DNA of 64,000 nucleotides from Streptomyces roseoverticillatus. Its GTDB lineage: Bacteria > Actinomycetota > Actinomycetes > Streptomycetales > Streptomycetaceae. Below are positions 8,828 to 20,900 of the stretch, piece by piece. Under the pieces are notes generated by a model. The model worked only from the letters and a program-made list of their open reading frames with translations. It was not told the DNA's origin and ran no database searches. The DNA lies in NCBI RefSeq assembly GCF_000719265.1, contig NZ_JOFL01000029.1:1-64000 (forward strand). The letters run 5' to 3'. Within the stretch, counting starts at the first letter, position 1. The number at the start of each line of letters is the position of its first letter. The position numbers and the translations under genes were made by a program.

Positions 8828-9517
8828 GTGGACATCGTCGTCAAAGGCCGCAAGACCGAGGTGCCCGAGCGCTTCCGCAAGCACGTGGCCGAGAAGCTGA
8901 AGCTGGACAAGATCCAGAAGCTCGACGGCAAGGTGATCAGCCTCGACGTCGAGGTGTCCAAGGAGCCCAACCCCAGGCAGGCCGACCGCTCCGACCGGGT
9001 GGAGATCACGGTGCGTTCCCGTGGCCCGGTGATCCGCGCGGAGGCCGCAGCAACCGATCCGTACGTCGCACTGGACCTGGCCACCAGCAAGCTCGAAGCA
9101 CGACTTCGCAAGGAGAACGACAAGCGCCACACCCGGCGGGGCAACGGCCGCATTCCCGCGAGCGATGTCGCATCGACCGTCATCGGCGCCGCCGAGCTCA
9201 CCGACAGCGGTGAACTCGCCGCCGAGCAGGCGTCGGACGGAGTGCCGGTCACCCGCATGGGATCCCTGGAGATCCGGGGAGAAGGCCCCGTGGTGGTCCG
9301 CGAGAAGACCCACTCCGCAGCGCCCATGAGCCTCGACCAGGCGCTCTACGAAATGGAGCTGGTCGGGCACGACTTCTACCTGTTCGTCGACTCCGACACC
9401 AAGCAACCGAGTGTCGTCTACCGGCGGCACGCCTACGACTACGGCGTCATCCACCTCAATTCCGACCCGCTCTTCGAAGGAGAGCCCGGTGGTGCGGGCG
9501 GGGAGCTGGGCGGCTGA
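8828..9517 (+). CDS. hpf: Long-form ribosome hibernation promoting factor
   Basis: A 229-residue HPF/RaiA-type factor. The N-terminal beta-alpha-beta-beta-beta-alpha domain (MDIVVKGRKTEVPERF to about residue 110) binds the 30S decoding site. A Ser/Gly-containing linker follows, then the C-terminal dimerisation domain (KTHSAAPMSLDQALYEMELVGHDFYLF to the end) that links two 70S ribosomes into 100S particles. This is the long form found in bacteria lacking RMF. The GTG at 8828 is preceded by GGAACGGAG and gives the standard family N-terminus. Expression is probably linked to stationary phase and stress (family knowledge). Confidence 0.95.
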   Translation: MDIVVKGRKTEVPERFRKHVAEKLKLDKIQKLDGKVISLDVEVSKEPNPRQADRSDRVEITVRSRGPVIRAEAAATDPYVALDLATSKLEARLRKENDKRHTRRGNGRIPASDVASTVIGAAELTDSGELAAEQASDGVPVTRMGSLEIRGEGPVVVREKTHSAAPMSLDQALYEMELVGHDFYLFVDSDTKQPSVVYRRHAYDYGVIHLNSDPLFEGEPGGAGGELGG

Positions 9518-9520
9518 ATC

Positions 9521-9538
9521 GGGAGGCCCCGGCCTCCC
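9521..9538. terminator. Hairpin after hpf
   Basis: GGGAGGCC (9521-9528) and GGCCTCCC (9531-9538) form a perfect stem starting 4 bp after the hpf stop. No T tract follows, which is common for Streptomyces terminators. Confidence 0.6.
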
Positions 9539-9775
9539 GCGTCCCACGCCGTAGTCCACCCGAAGCCAGGTGCCCTCGGAGCGCGCCCCCGCGCTCCCGG
9601 GGCACCGGCGTGCGACGGCAGGTACCCGGGGAACGCGCTGCCCGGCGTCCCGGCATGAAATCATGACCCCGGCAGCCAACCACCGGCACCGGGGAACCGG
9701 TTGGGCGGCACAGCACGCAGCACAGTGCAACCGCGAGGGGCTCTGGGCCTTCAGGGGTCTTCAGGGGGAGGAACA

Positions 9776-10519
9776 ATGGCGGACAGGTTCGGGCCCGTAC
9801 TCGAGCCCGGCGAGGACGACGACGAAGGCTCCTGCACGGACAGGGGCGTGGCGCGCGAGGAGCCCATCCGGGTCCTGGTCGTGGACGACCACGCGCTCTT
9901 CCGCCGGGGTCTGGAGATCGTCCTGGCCCAGGAGGAGGACATCCAGGTCGTCGGTGAGGCCGGGGACGGCGCGGAGGCCGTGGACAAGGCCGCGGATCTG
10001 CTGCCCGACATCGTGCTGATGGACGTCCGCATGCCCAAGCGCGGTGGCATCGAGGCCTGCACCTCCATCAAGGAGGTGGCCCCCAGCGCGAAGATCATCA
10101 TGCTGACGATCAGCGATGAGGAGGCCGATCTCTACGACGCCATCAAGGCCGGGGCCACCGGCTATCTCCTCAAGGAGATCTCCACCGACGAGGTCGCGAC
10201 GGCGATCCGGGCGGTGGCGGACGGGCAGTCGCAGATCAGCCCCTCGATGGCCTCCAAGCTCCTCACCGAGTTCAAGTCGATGATCCAGCGCACGGACGAG
10301 CGGCGGCTGGTGCCGGCGCCCCGGCTGACCGACCGTGAGCTGGAGGTCCTCAAGCTGGTGGCCACGGGGATGAACAACCGCGACATCGCCAAGGAGTTGT
10401 TCATCTCCGAGAACACCGTCAAGAACCACGTGCGGAACATCCTGGAGAAGCTGCAGCTGCACTCCAGGATGGAGGCGGTGGTGTACGCGATGCGGGAGAA
10501 GATCCTGGAGATCCGCTAG
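9776..10519 (+). CDS. Orphan NarL/LuxR-type response regulator
   Basis: A 247-residue regulator. After a ~30-residue acidic extension, a receiver domain has VVDDHALFRRG, the phospho-acceptor Asp83 in IVLMDVRMPK, the conserved Thr in MLTISD and Lys in YLLKEIS. A LuxR-type helix-turn-helix follows (LTDRELEVLKLVATGMNNRDIAKELFISENTVKNHV). The ATG at 9776 sits 6 nt after AGGGGGAGGA. No histidine kinase gene is adjacent, so its partner is encoded elsewhere or it acts without one. The position between hpf and secA is conserved among streptomycetes as I recall. Confidence 0.93.
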   Translation: MADRFGPVLEPGEDDDEGSCTDRGVAREEPIRVLVVDDHALFRRGLEIVLAQEEDIQVVGEAGDGAEAVDKAADLLPDIVLMDVRMPKRGGIEACTSIKEVAPSAKIIMLTISDEEADLYDAIKAGATGYLLKEISTDEVATAIRAVADGQSQISPSMASKLLTEFKSMIQRTDERRLVPAPRLTDRELEVLKLVATGMNNRDIAKELFISENTVKNHVRNILEKLQLHSRMEAVVYAMREKILEIR

Positions 10520-10540
10520 CCGCGGCCGCGGTCAGAAGCA

Positions 10541-10603
10541 GCGGCCGCAGCCGTAGCGGCAGCCGGAAGCAGCGGGCGGCCGCAGCCGTAGCGGTAGCCG
10601 GAG
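10541..10603. repeat. Two copies of a 28-bp GC-rich direct repeat
   Basis: GCGGCCGCAGCCGTAGCGG-type units begin at 10541 and 10576 (period 35 bp) and differ at two positions. They fill the gap between the converging response-regulator and glycosylase genes and may act in transcription termination. Confidence 0.6.
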
Positions 10604-10622
10604 GCCGGTGGGGCCGGTCGGG

Positions 10623-11822
10623 TCAGGCCAGGGCCTTCACCAGCTCCGCCGCCAGCTTCGCGTCGTCGCAGCGCTCGATGCGTACGGCGTGGCAGCCCAC
10701 CCACTCCGCCGCCTCCTGCAGGGCCCGGGCCATGGGCTCCACGGCCTTGGGCCCGTCGAGGGAGACCTGCCGGGCCACCAGGGTGCTGCCGTCGCGCGCC
10801 GGGTCCACGCGGCCCAGCAGCCGGCCTCCGGCCAGCAGGGGCATCGCGAAGTAGCCATGTATGCGTTTGGTCTTCGGCACGTACGCCTCCAGGCGGTGGG
10901 TGAAGCCGAAGATCCGCTCGGTGCGGGGGCGGTCCCACACCAGCGAGTCGAAGGGCGACAGCAGCGTCGTGCGGTGCCGGCCGCGCGGCGGCGTCGCCAG
11001 GGCCGCCGGGTCGGCCCAGGCGGGCTTGGACCAGCCCTCCACCTCGACCGGCACCAGGCCGGTCTCCTCGATGACGGCGTCCACCTGCTCGCCCTTGAGG
11101 CGGTGGTAGTCGGCGAGGTCAGCCCTCGTCGCCACGCCCATCGCGGCACCGGCCTGCGCTACCAGGCGCCGGGTGCACGCGGCGTCGTCCAGGTCGTCGT
11201 GGAAGAGGCCGTCCGGGACGGCGCGCTCGGCCAGGTCGTACACGCGCTTCCAGCCGCGCCGGCGGGTGCAGACCACCTCGCCGGTGTCCAGCAGCCACTC
11301 CACCGCGATCTTCGTCTCGGACCAGTCGTACCACTCGCCGCCGTTCTTGGCGCCGCCCAGCTCCGTGGCCGTCAGCGGGCCCTCGGCCTTCAGCCGGTCG
11401 CGGACGGCGGCGCACGAGCGCTCGGCGTCCTCCATCACGTGCCAGCGGTGGCCGCGGGCCTGGAAGGCCCGGCGCCGGAAGGCGAACAGCGGCCACTCCT
11501 CGACGGGCAGGATGCACGCGGCGTGCGACCAGTACTCGAAGGCGTGGTCCCCCGACCAGTAGGCCGCCTCGACCGTGCCCCGCCCGACGGCGCCCAGCCG
11601 TGCGTACGGCACCAGCTCGTGCGAGCGGGCGAGCACCGAGATCGTGTCCAGCTGGACGGCCCCCAGCCGGCGCAGCACGCCGCGCGTCCCCGCCCGCCGG
11701 TCCGGGGCGCCGAGCAGGCCCTGGGCGCGCAGGGCCAGCCGGCGGGCGTCATCGGCCGACAGGTGGTGCTCCGGCGTGCGGGCGCCGGGCTTACGGGCCT
11801 TGGCGGAGGCGGCAGTTGTCAT
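10623..11822 (-). CDS. YcaQ/AlkX-type DNA glycosylase (winged-helix domain protein)
   Basis: A 399-residue member of the HTH_42/YcaQ family. It consists of tandem winged helices and carries AVQLDTISVLARSHEL near residue 55. The Q-L-D triad corresponds to the QxD catalytic motif of YcaQ/AlkX glycosylases that excise bulky or crosslinking N-alkyl adducts; AlkZ has QxQ instead. Other conserved blocks are YWSHAACILPVEEWP and LLSPFDSLVWDRPRTERIFGF. The ATG at 11822 is preceded by AAGGTGA. The protein probably repairs alkylated or crosslinked DNA in the cytosol. No antibiotic cluster flanks it, so a housekeeping role is more likely than self-resistance. Assigning the catalytic motif is an inference from alignment by eye. 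Confidence 0.85.
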   Translation of the reverse strand: MTTAASAKARKPGARTPEHHLSADDARRLALRAQGLLGAPDRRAGTRGVLRRLGAVQLDTISVLARSHELVPYARLGAVGRGTVEAAYWSGDHAFEYWSHAACILPVEEWPLFAFRRRAFQARGHRWHVMEDAERSCAAVRDRLKAEGPLTATELGGAKNGGEWYDWSETKIAVEWLLDTGEVVCTRRRGWKRVYDLAERAVPDGLFHDDLDDAACTRRLVAQAGAAMGVATRADLADYHRLKGEQVDAVIEETGLVPVEVEGWSKPAWADPAALATPPRGRHRTTLLSPFDSLVWDRPRTERIFGFTHRLEAYVPKTKRIHGYFAMPLLAGGRLLGRVDPARDGSTLVARQVSLDGPKAVEPMARALQEAAEWVGCHAVRIERCDDAKLAAELVKALA

Positions 11823-11867
11823 GCCGATCACCTTAGGCGGGGGCACTGACAACGCCTCCGGAGCCGG

Positions 11868-12458
11868 TCAGCCGCGCCCGGGAAAGGGCAGGTAGGGGGC
11901 GGCGGAGGGCAGTCCGAGGTCGGAGGGGAGCAGGGAGCCGACCCACGCGTCGCGGCGCGTGCCCGCGTGAGCGATCTTCGATCGCAGGGTGCCCTCCATC
12001 GTGAAGCCGGCCTTGAGGGCCACGGCGCGGGAGCCCTCGTTGCCGGCCTCCGCGTACCACTCCAGGCGTTCGACGCCGAGGCGCCCGAAGGCCCACCGGG
12101 CCGCCTCGCGGGCGGCTTCGGCGGTGTACCCGCGGCCGCGCTGCTCCTTGGCGGTCCAGTAGCCGAGCTCGGCCTGGTGTTCGCGGGAGGGCTGCGGGAG
12201 CCGCGCCAGGCTCATGGAGCCCGTCAGCCGGCCCTCCTCACGGGTGAATACGCCCCACGTGTAGACGGTGTCGTCGCGCCATCCGGCCGGGCAGGTCTCG
12301 CCGATGAAGGCCCGGGCGTCCTTAGGGGTGTAGGGAGAGGGCACGCTCGTGTACCGCGGGATGTCCGGGTCCTGGCAGGCGGCGTGCAGCGCGGCCGCGT
12401 CCGAGGTGGTGAAGGGGCGCAGCAGCAGGCGCTCGGTGGTGAGGCTCGTGGGCTCCAT
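11868..12458 (-). CDS. GNAT family N-acetyltransferase (RimJ/RimL type)
   Basis: A 196-residue protein with the RimJ-like opening TTERLLLRPFTTSDAAAL, the acetyl-CoA-binding stretch RGRGYTAEAAREAARWAF near residue 110, and the closing N-x-x-S-x-x-V-x-L-K-x-G-F signature. It transfers an acetyl group to a protein N-terminus or a small amine; the substrate is unknown. The ATG at 12458 has no Shine-Dalgarno, but TACACT (12465-12470 on the minus strand) lies exactly 6 nt upstream, compatible with leaderless transcription. It is divergent from secA. Confidence 0.9.
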   Translation of the reverse strand: MEPTSLTTERLLLRPFTTSDAAALHAACQDPDIPRYTSVPSPYTPKDARAFIGETCPAGWRDDTVYTWGVFTREEGRLTGSMSLARLPQPSREHQAELGYWTAKEQRGRGYTAEAAREAARWAFGRLGVERLEWYAEAGNEGSRAVALKAGFTMEGTLRSKIAHAGTRRDAWVGSLLPSDLGLPSAAPYLPFPGRG

Positions 12459-12692
12459 GGGCGGAGTGTAGGAACCCGGGCGGGGCACCTCCGGGACGGT
12501 TCGCTCGTTCCATGGACGGGTGACACCGCGGGTGACACCCGGCCCGGGTGATGACGGACCTCCCGGCGCGGCGGGGTCCTCGCTTACGATGGCCGTTGCG
12601 GCGGGGACTGTCCCGTCGTGCCCGCGTACCCGCCCCCTGCCCACGGCGGGGGAGAACCGGTGCCAGGCCCGACCGGCAAGGAGCTAGCCTAC

Positions 12693-15509
<2,817 letters not shown>

Positions 15510-15543
15510 ACCCGTTGTAGGGAGTAAACCCGTTCGCGGGTAG

Positions 15544-15593
15544 CGGGGCGGGGCGGGCCTCCCGGGTGATCCGGGGGTCCCGCCCCGCCTCGC
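15544..15593 (+). terminator. secA terminator hairpin
   Basis: A GC-rich imperfect inverted repeat (GCGGGGCGGGGCGGGCCTCCCGG against CCGGGGGTCCCGCCCCGCC) begins 35 bp after the secA stop and 6 bp before the converging gene's stop. It probably terminates transcription from both sides. Confidence 0.6.
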
Positions 15594-15599
15594 CGCATG

Positions 15600-16103
15600 T
15601 CAGCGGTGGGTGCCGCCGAGTTCGACGGCCGAGCAGCGCCACCGCTGGTCGGTGCAGTGCTCCAGGCGGAAGGCGAGGGCGAGCAGCCGGTCCCCCGCCG
15701 CGATCCTGGCGAAGGCCTCGATGACGCCGGGGGAGGGCCGGAACTCGTCGCAGTGCCGGACGGCGGGGCTGCGGCCCGGCGGGGCGGGTCGCAGGGGCGC
15801 GTAGGGGGCCAGGACGGCCAGCTGGTCGTACGCGGCGCCCAGGGTGTGGCCGAGCATCCAGTGGACGGGTCGCTGGCCGCTGAGGGTGAGCAGGAGCCGT
15901 TCGGCGAACCAGTAGCGGGGGAGGCGCTCGCGCTCGCGGCGGCGCGCGGCGGCGGGGGCCGCGTGGGGCCGCCGGGCGTCGGTGCGCCGCGGGGGCGCGG
16001 TTCCCGCGCCGGGCCTGGTCGTGCGGGCGGCCGTCCTGCCGCCGGTGGGCCTGGTGCCTGCCGTCCTGCTGCCGGTGGTCCTGCTGCCGGTGGTCCTGTT
16101 CAT
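15600..16103 (-). CDS. Rv3235 family protein
   Basis: A 167-residue protein. Residues 1-58 are an Arg/Thr/Ala-rich, low-complexity region with a short MNRTTGSRTTGSRTAGTRP repeat. Residues 58-167 form a conserved domain (RYWFAERLLLTLSGQRPVHWMLGHT ... LALAFRLEHCTDQRWRCSAVELGG) that I recognise as the Rv3235 family, found near secA across actinobacteria. Function is unknown. The second half resembles a small NTF2-like alpha/beta fold, which is a guess. The ATG at 16103 has AGGGGG 8 nt upstream. Confidence 0.85.
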   Translation of the reverse strand: MNRTTGSRTTGSRTAGTRPTGGRTAARTTRPGAGTAPPRRTDARRPHAAPAAARRRERERLPRYWFAERLLLTLSGQRPVHWMLGHTLGAAYDQLAVLAPYAPLRPAPPGRSPAVRHCDEFRPSPGVIEAFARIAAGDRLLALAFRLEHCTDQRWRCSAVELGGTHR

Positions 16104-16402
16104 GCTGATCGCCCCCTGTGCCGCCCGGCCCGGTGGATTACCGGGCAGTAGCTTTCGGTGGTGATCTTCTATCGAGGGACCGGAAGGCCATCAAGGACGG
16201 CGGACCGCGCCGTCCGGCCCATCGGCGTTTCACCTATTCGGGGGACCGGCGGGGAGTGCGGGGCGGCCGGGCGGCACGCGTCGTGACGCGAGGCGCCGCA
16301 GAGCCGCCCGCAGGCGCCTCACCTGCACTTCGAAGGGGGACCCTCGCCCGTATGCTGATCCCGCAGTCGAAAAGTCCCCGGAATCGAAGGAAAGCGGCGG
16401 TC

Positions 16403-16909
16403 ATGCGCGTCTACGTCCCCTTGACCCTCCCCGGTCTCGCCGAGGCGCACAAGGCGGGAGCGCTGGGCCCGGCCCCGCTGGACGCCTATGCCGTCACCCC
16501 CGCCCTGCGCGAGTGGTACCGCTCCGACGACGCCGAGGAGCTGGAGTACGCGGCCCTGGGCCGCGCCGCCGAGGGGTCGCTGCGCATGCTCGCCGCCGAC
16601 CCGGAGGCGCCGCGCCGCCGCGTGGTCGTCGCCGTCGACGTGCCCGAGGGCGCCGTGGCCACCGGCCCCGAGCGCGGGCCGGACCAGGCCGCGTACGGCG
16701 AGGTGCGGCTCTCCGCGGCCGTGCCGCTGTCGAAGGCCGCCGCCGTGCACGTCGACGCCGGCGACGCCGAGGAGGACGTCGCGGCGGCCGCCGCCGCGCT
16801 GGGCGCCGCGGACCGCGGCGACGACGACGCGCGGTTCACCGTCGACGGGGCCGAGGACCACGACCTGATGTGGTTCGGCGTGCAGGAGATCCCCAACCTG
16901 CTCCAGTAG
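16403..16909 (+). CDS. DUF6912 family protein
   Basis: A 168-residue acidic cytosolic protein starting MRVYVPLTLPGLAEAHKAG, the hallmark of the actinobacterial DUF6912 family. The middle (EELEYAALGRAAEGSLRML) is helical and the C-terminal half is Asp/Ala-rich (AEEDVAAAAAALGAADRGDDDARF), ending DLMWFGVQEIPNLL. No catalytic motif is apparent. The ATG at 16403 follows GAAGGAAAG. A possible -10 TATGCT lies at 16351-16356. It is followed by a HAD hydrolase in the same direction, an arrangement conserved in streptomycetes as far as I recall. Confidence 0.85.
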   Translation: MRVYVPLTLPGLAEAHKAGALGPAPLDAYAVTPALREWYRSDDAEELEYAALGRAAEGSLRMLAADPEAPRRRVVVAVDVPEGAVATGPERGPDQAAYGEVRLSAAVPLSKAAAVHVDAGDAEEDVAAAAAALGAADRGDDDARFTVDGAEDHDLMWFGVQEIPNLLQ

Positions 16910-16973
16910 CCGGCAAGCTGCAGGTCAGGGATTTGCCGGAGGCTTTGTCACAGGGGCCCCGTACAGTTTTCGC

Positions 16974-17645
16974 ATGGGGAAGCACGAGGCGCGTGGGGCT
17001 CATATCGTCTGGGACTGGAACGGCACGCTGTTCCACGACATCGACGCGGTCATGGCGGCGACGAACGCCGCCTTCGCCGAGACAGGCCTGGAGCCGATCA
17101 CCCTGGAGCAGTACCGCGAGCTGTACTGCGTGCCCATCCCGCGCTTCTACGAGCGGTTGATGGGCCGGCTGCCCACCGACGCCGAGTGGGAGCACATGGA
17201 CCGGGTCTTCCAGCGGCACTACCACGATCACCACCTGCGCTGCGGCCTCGCGGAGGGCGCGGAGACGCTGCTGGAGCGCTGGCAGGACGGCGGCGGCACC
17301 CAGTCGATCATGTCGATGTACGGGCACGAGGACCTGCTGCCGCTCGTGCGCACCTTCGGCATCGAGCGCAGGTTCGTCCGGGTCGACGGCCGCACGGGCC
17401 CCTCGGGCGGCAGCAAGGCCGAGCACATGGCGCGCCACCTCGCCGGTCTGGAGGGCATACCCGCCGTGCGCACGGTCGTCATCGGCGACGCGCTCGACGA
17501 CGCGGTGGCGGCGGCCCACGTGGGGGCGCACGCCGTGCTGTACACCGGAGGTTCACACGACCGGGCGGGTCTCGTCGGGGCCGGTGTGCCCGTCGTGGAC
17601 ACGCTGATGGAGGCCGTCGCCGAGGCGGAGCGCCTCGTCGGCTGA
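16974..17645 (+). CDS. HAD superfamily hydrolase
   Basis: A 223-residue haloacid-dehalogenase-type phosphatase. Motif I is DWNGTL, where the usual nucleophile/acid pair DxDxT appears as D-W-N, so the second acidic residue is replaced by Asn. Motif II is IMSMYGH, motif III Lys is in SKAEHM, and motif IV is VVIGDALDDAVAA. A four-helix cap of PGP type lies at about residues 20-90. Asn at the second position weakens the case for phosphatase chemistry, although some family members have it. The ATG at 16974 lies exactly 6 nt after a -10-like TACAGT (16962-16967), again a leaderless arrangement. Confidence 0.9.
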   Translation: MGKHEARGAHIVWDWNGTLFHDIDAVMAATNAAFAETGLEPITLEQYRELYCVPIPRFYERLMGRLPTDAEWEHMDRVFQRHYHDHHLRCGLAEGAETLLERWQDGGGTQSIMSMYGHEDLLPLVRTFGIERRFVRVDGRTGPSGGSKAEHMARHLAGLEGIPAVRTVVIGDALDDAVAAAHVGAHAVLYTGGSHDRAGLVGAGVPVVDTLMEAVAEAERLVG

Positions 17646-17992
17646 CCGCGCTGTGCAGAGTGTCAAAGTTCGGGCCCGGGTTTTGTACACAAACGGCTCA
17701 TGACGGCTCCCCCGGGAAGAGCGATAGCCTTACCAGGTGATCAGCGCGATATCCAGCAGGGGCGACGGCGCCCCTGTCCTGCGCCCGGAGTGCCACGGCA
17801 CCCGGGGAGCCGCTGTTCGCTCGGGCGGGGCGCGTCCCGTGAAGATGGCCACTCCTTCCATGAAGTTGGCCACGAACGCCCCTGTCACCCCTCATTCCGG
17901 CATACCGTCGAAGACGACCGGAGACCCCGCGTCGCGACGTGATGCCTTCACCACCTATGTCACGCAACGGCGCGCGACAGGAGCCAGAGGAC
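17646..17992 (+). promoter_or_regulatory. gdh upstream region: operator-like repeat and promoter
   Basis: The 347-bp gap holds TTTGT-AC-ACAAA (17682-17693), a perfect inverted repeat in an unusually A+T-rich patch. Then come a possible -35 ATGACG (17700-17705) and a -10 TAGCCT (17725-17730). The predicted start of transcription is near 17737, giving gdh a ~250-nt leader. A GTG at 17737 lies 6 nt after the -10 and opens a 105-codon frame that runs into gdh. I list that only as a possibility because it shows no recognised family. A GGGGCGACGGCGCCCC hairpin lies at about 17760-17775. Confidence 0.45.
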
Positions 17993-20900
17993 ATGCAGAC
18001 CAAGCTGGACGAAGCCAAGGCAGAGCTGCTGGAGAGGGCGGCCCGCGTCGCTGAGAACAGCCCGGCCGGGGGGCAGCAACCGAATGGGCCGAAGAGCGAG
18101 GCGGGGCTCGACCCGGAGACCCTGACCGCGTACCTCCAGCGCTACTACCTGCACACCGCGCCGGAGGACCTGGCCGGTCGCGACCCGGTCGACGTCTTCG
18201 GCGCGGCCGTCTCCCACTACCGCCTCGCCGAGAACCGCCCGCAGGGCACGGCCAACGTCCGGGTGCACACCCCGACGGTCGAGGAGAACGGCTGGACGTG
18301 CAGCCACTCCGTCGTCGAGGTCGTCACCGACGACATGCCCTTCCTGGTCGACTCGGTCACCAATGAGCTCTCCCGCCAGGGCCGCGGCATCCACGTCGTG
18401 ATCCACCCGCAGATGGTCGTGCGGCGTGACGTCACCGGCCGCCTGCTCGAGGTCCTCGGCTCCAGCTGCGACGCCCACGGCGCCGGCAAGGACGCCGTCC
18501 TGCCGCACGACGCCGTCACCGAGTCCTGGATCCACGTCGAGATCGACCGCGAGACCGACCGCGGCGACCTCAAGCAGATCGCCGCCGACCTGGTGCGCGT
18601 CCTCTCCGACGTCCGCGAGGCCGTCGAGGACTGGTCCAAGATGCGCGACGCCGCCCTGCGCATCGCCGACGCCCTGCCCGAGGAGCCCGCCCCGGCGGAC
18701 GTCCCCGGCTCGGAGACCACCGAGGCCCGCGAGCTGCTGCGCTGGCTGGCCGCCGACCACTTCACCTTCCTCGGCTACCGCGAGTACGAGCTGACGAAGA
18801 TCTCCACCGACGGCGGCGAGGAGGACGTGCTCAGCGCCGTCCCCGGCACCGGCCTCGGCATCCTGCGCTCCGACCCCTCGCACCACGACGAGGACCACCA
18901 CGGCCCGCACTCGCACCTCCCGCGCCCGGCGTCCCCGTCGTTCAACCGGCTGCCCGCCGACGCCCGCGCCAAGGCCCGCGAGCACAGGCGGCTGGTCCTC
19001 ACCAAGGCCAACAGCCGCGCCACGGTCCACCGGCCCTCCTACCTCGACTACGTGGGCGTCAAGAAGTTCGACGCCGACGGCAACGTCACCGGCGAGCGCC
19101 GCTTCCTCGGCCTGTTCTCCTCGGCCGCGTACACCGAGTCCGTGCGCCGCGTGCCGGTGATCCGCCGCAAGGTCCAGCAGGTCCTCGCCGACGCCGGCTT
19201 CACGCCCGACAGCCACGACGGCCGCGACCTGCTCCAGATCCTGGAGACCTACCCGCGCGACGAGCTCTTCCAGATCTCCGCCGACCAGCTGCGCTCCATC
19301 GCCACCAGCGTGCTCTACCTGCAGGAGCGCCGCCGGCTGCGGCTGTACCTGCGCCAGGAGGAGTACGGGCGCTACTACTCGGCGCTGGTCTACCTCCCGC
19401 GCGACCGCTACACCACCGGCGTGCGGCTGCGCCTGATCGACATCCTCAAGGAGGAGCTCGGCGGCACCAGCGTCGACTTCACCGCCTGGAACACCGAGTC
19501 GGTCCTCTCCCGGCTGCACTTCGTCATCCGCGTCGCACCGGGCGCCACCCTGCCCGACCTCACCGACGCCGACGCCGACCGCATCGAGGCACGCCTCGTC
19601 GAGGCCGCCCGCTCCTGGGCGGACGGCTTCGCCGAGACGCTGACCGCCGAGGTCGGCGAGGAGCGCGCCGCCGAGCTGCTGCGCCGCTACGGCCAGGCCT
19701 TCCCCGAGGGCTACAAGGCCGACCACAACCCCCGCGCCGCCGTCGCCGACCTCGGTCACCTGGAGAAGCTGACCACCGCCGGCGGCGACCGCGACTTCGA
19801 GCTCAGCCTCTACGAGCCGGTCGGCGCGGCCCCCGGCGAGCGCCGCTTCAAGATCTACCGCACGGGCGAGCCGGTCTCCCTCTCCGCCGTCCTGCCGGTG
19901 CTCCAGCGCCTCGGCGTCGAGGTCGTCGACGAGCGCCCGTACGAGCTGCGCTGCTCGGACCGCACCACCGCCTGGATCTACGACTTCGGGCTGCGCATGC
20001 CCGAGCGGATCGAGGGCGACGACGCCCGCGCCCGCTTCCAGGAGGCCTTCGCGGCCGTGTGGACCGGCGCCGCGGAGAACGACAACTTCAACAACCTGGT
20101 GCTGCGGGCCGGTCTCGACTGGCGGCAGGCCATGGTGCTCCGCGCCTACGCCAAGTACTTGCGGCAGGCCGCCTGGCCGTTCAGCCAGGCGTACATGGAG
20201 GACACCCTCAGCAACAACGTCCACACCACCCGCCTGCTGGTCAACCTCTTCGAGGCCCGGATGTCGCCCGCGCTCCAGCGCGCCGGCAACGAGCTCATCG
20301 ACGGCCTGATGGAGGAGCTGGACGGCGCCCTGGACCAGGTCGCGAGCCTGGACGAGGACCGCATCCTGCGGGCCTTCCTCACGGTCATCAAGGCCACGCT
20401 GCGCACCAACCACTTCCAGCGCGACGCGGACGGCCGGCCGCGCCCGTACCTGTCCGTCAAGCTCGACCCGCAGGCCATCCCCGAGCTGCCGGCGCCCCGC
20501 CCGGCCTTCGAGATCTGGGTGTACTCGCCGCGCGTCGAGGGCGTGCACCTGCGCTTCGGCAAGGTCGCCCGAGGCGGCCTGCGCTGGTCCGACCGCCGCG
20601 AGGACTTCCGCACGGAGATCCTCGGCCTGGTCAAGGCCCAGATGGTGAAGAACACCGTCATCGTGCCGGTGGGCGCCAAGGGCGGCTTCGTCGGCAAGCG
20701 CCTGCCCGACCCGTCCGTGGACCGTGACGCGTGGCTGGCCGAGGGCATCGCCTCGTACAAGACGTTCATCTCCGGTCTCCTCGACATCACCGACAACATG
20801 GTCGGCGGCGAGGTCGTGCCCCCGAAGGACGTCGTCCGCCACGACGAGGACGACACCTACCTCGTCGTCGCCGCCGACAAGGGCACCGCGACGTTCTCGG

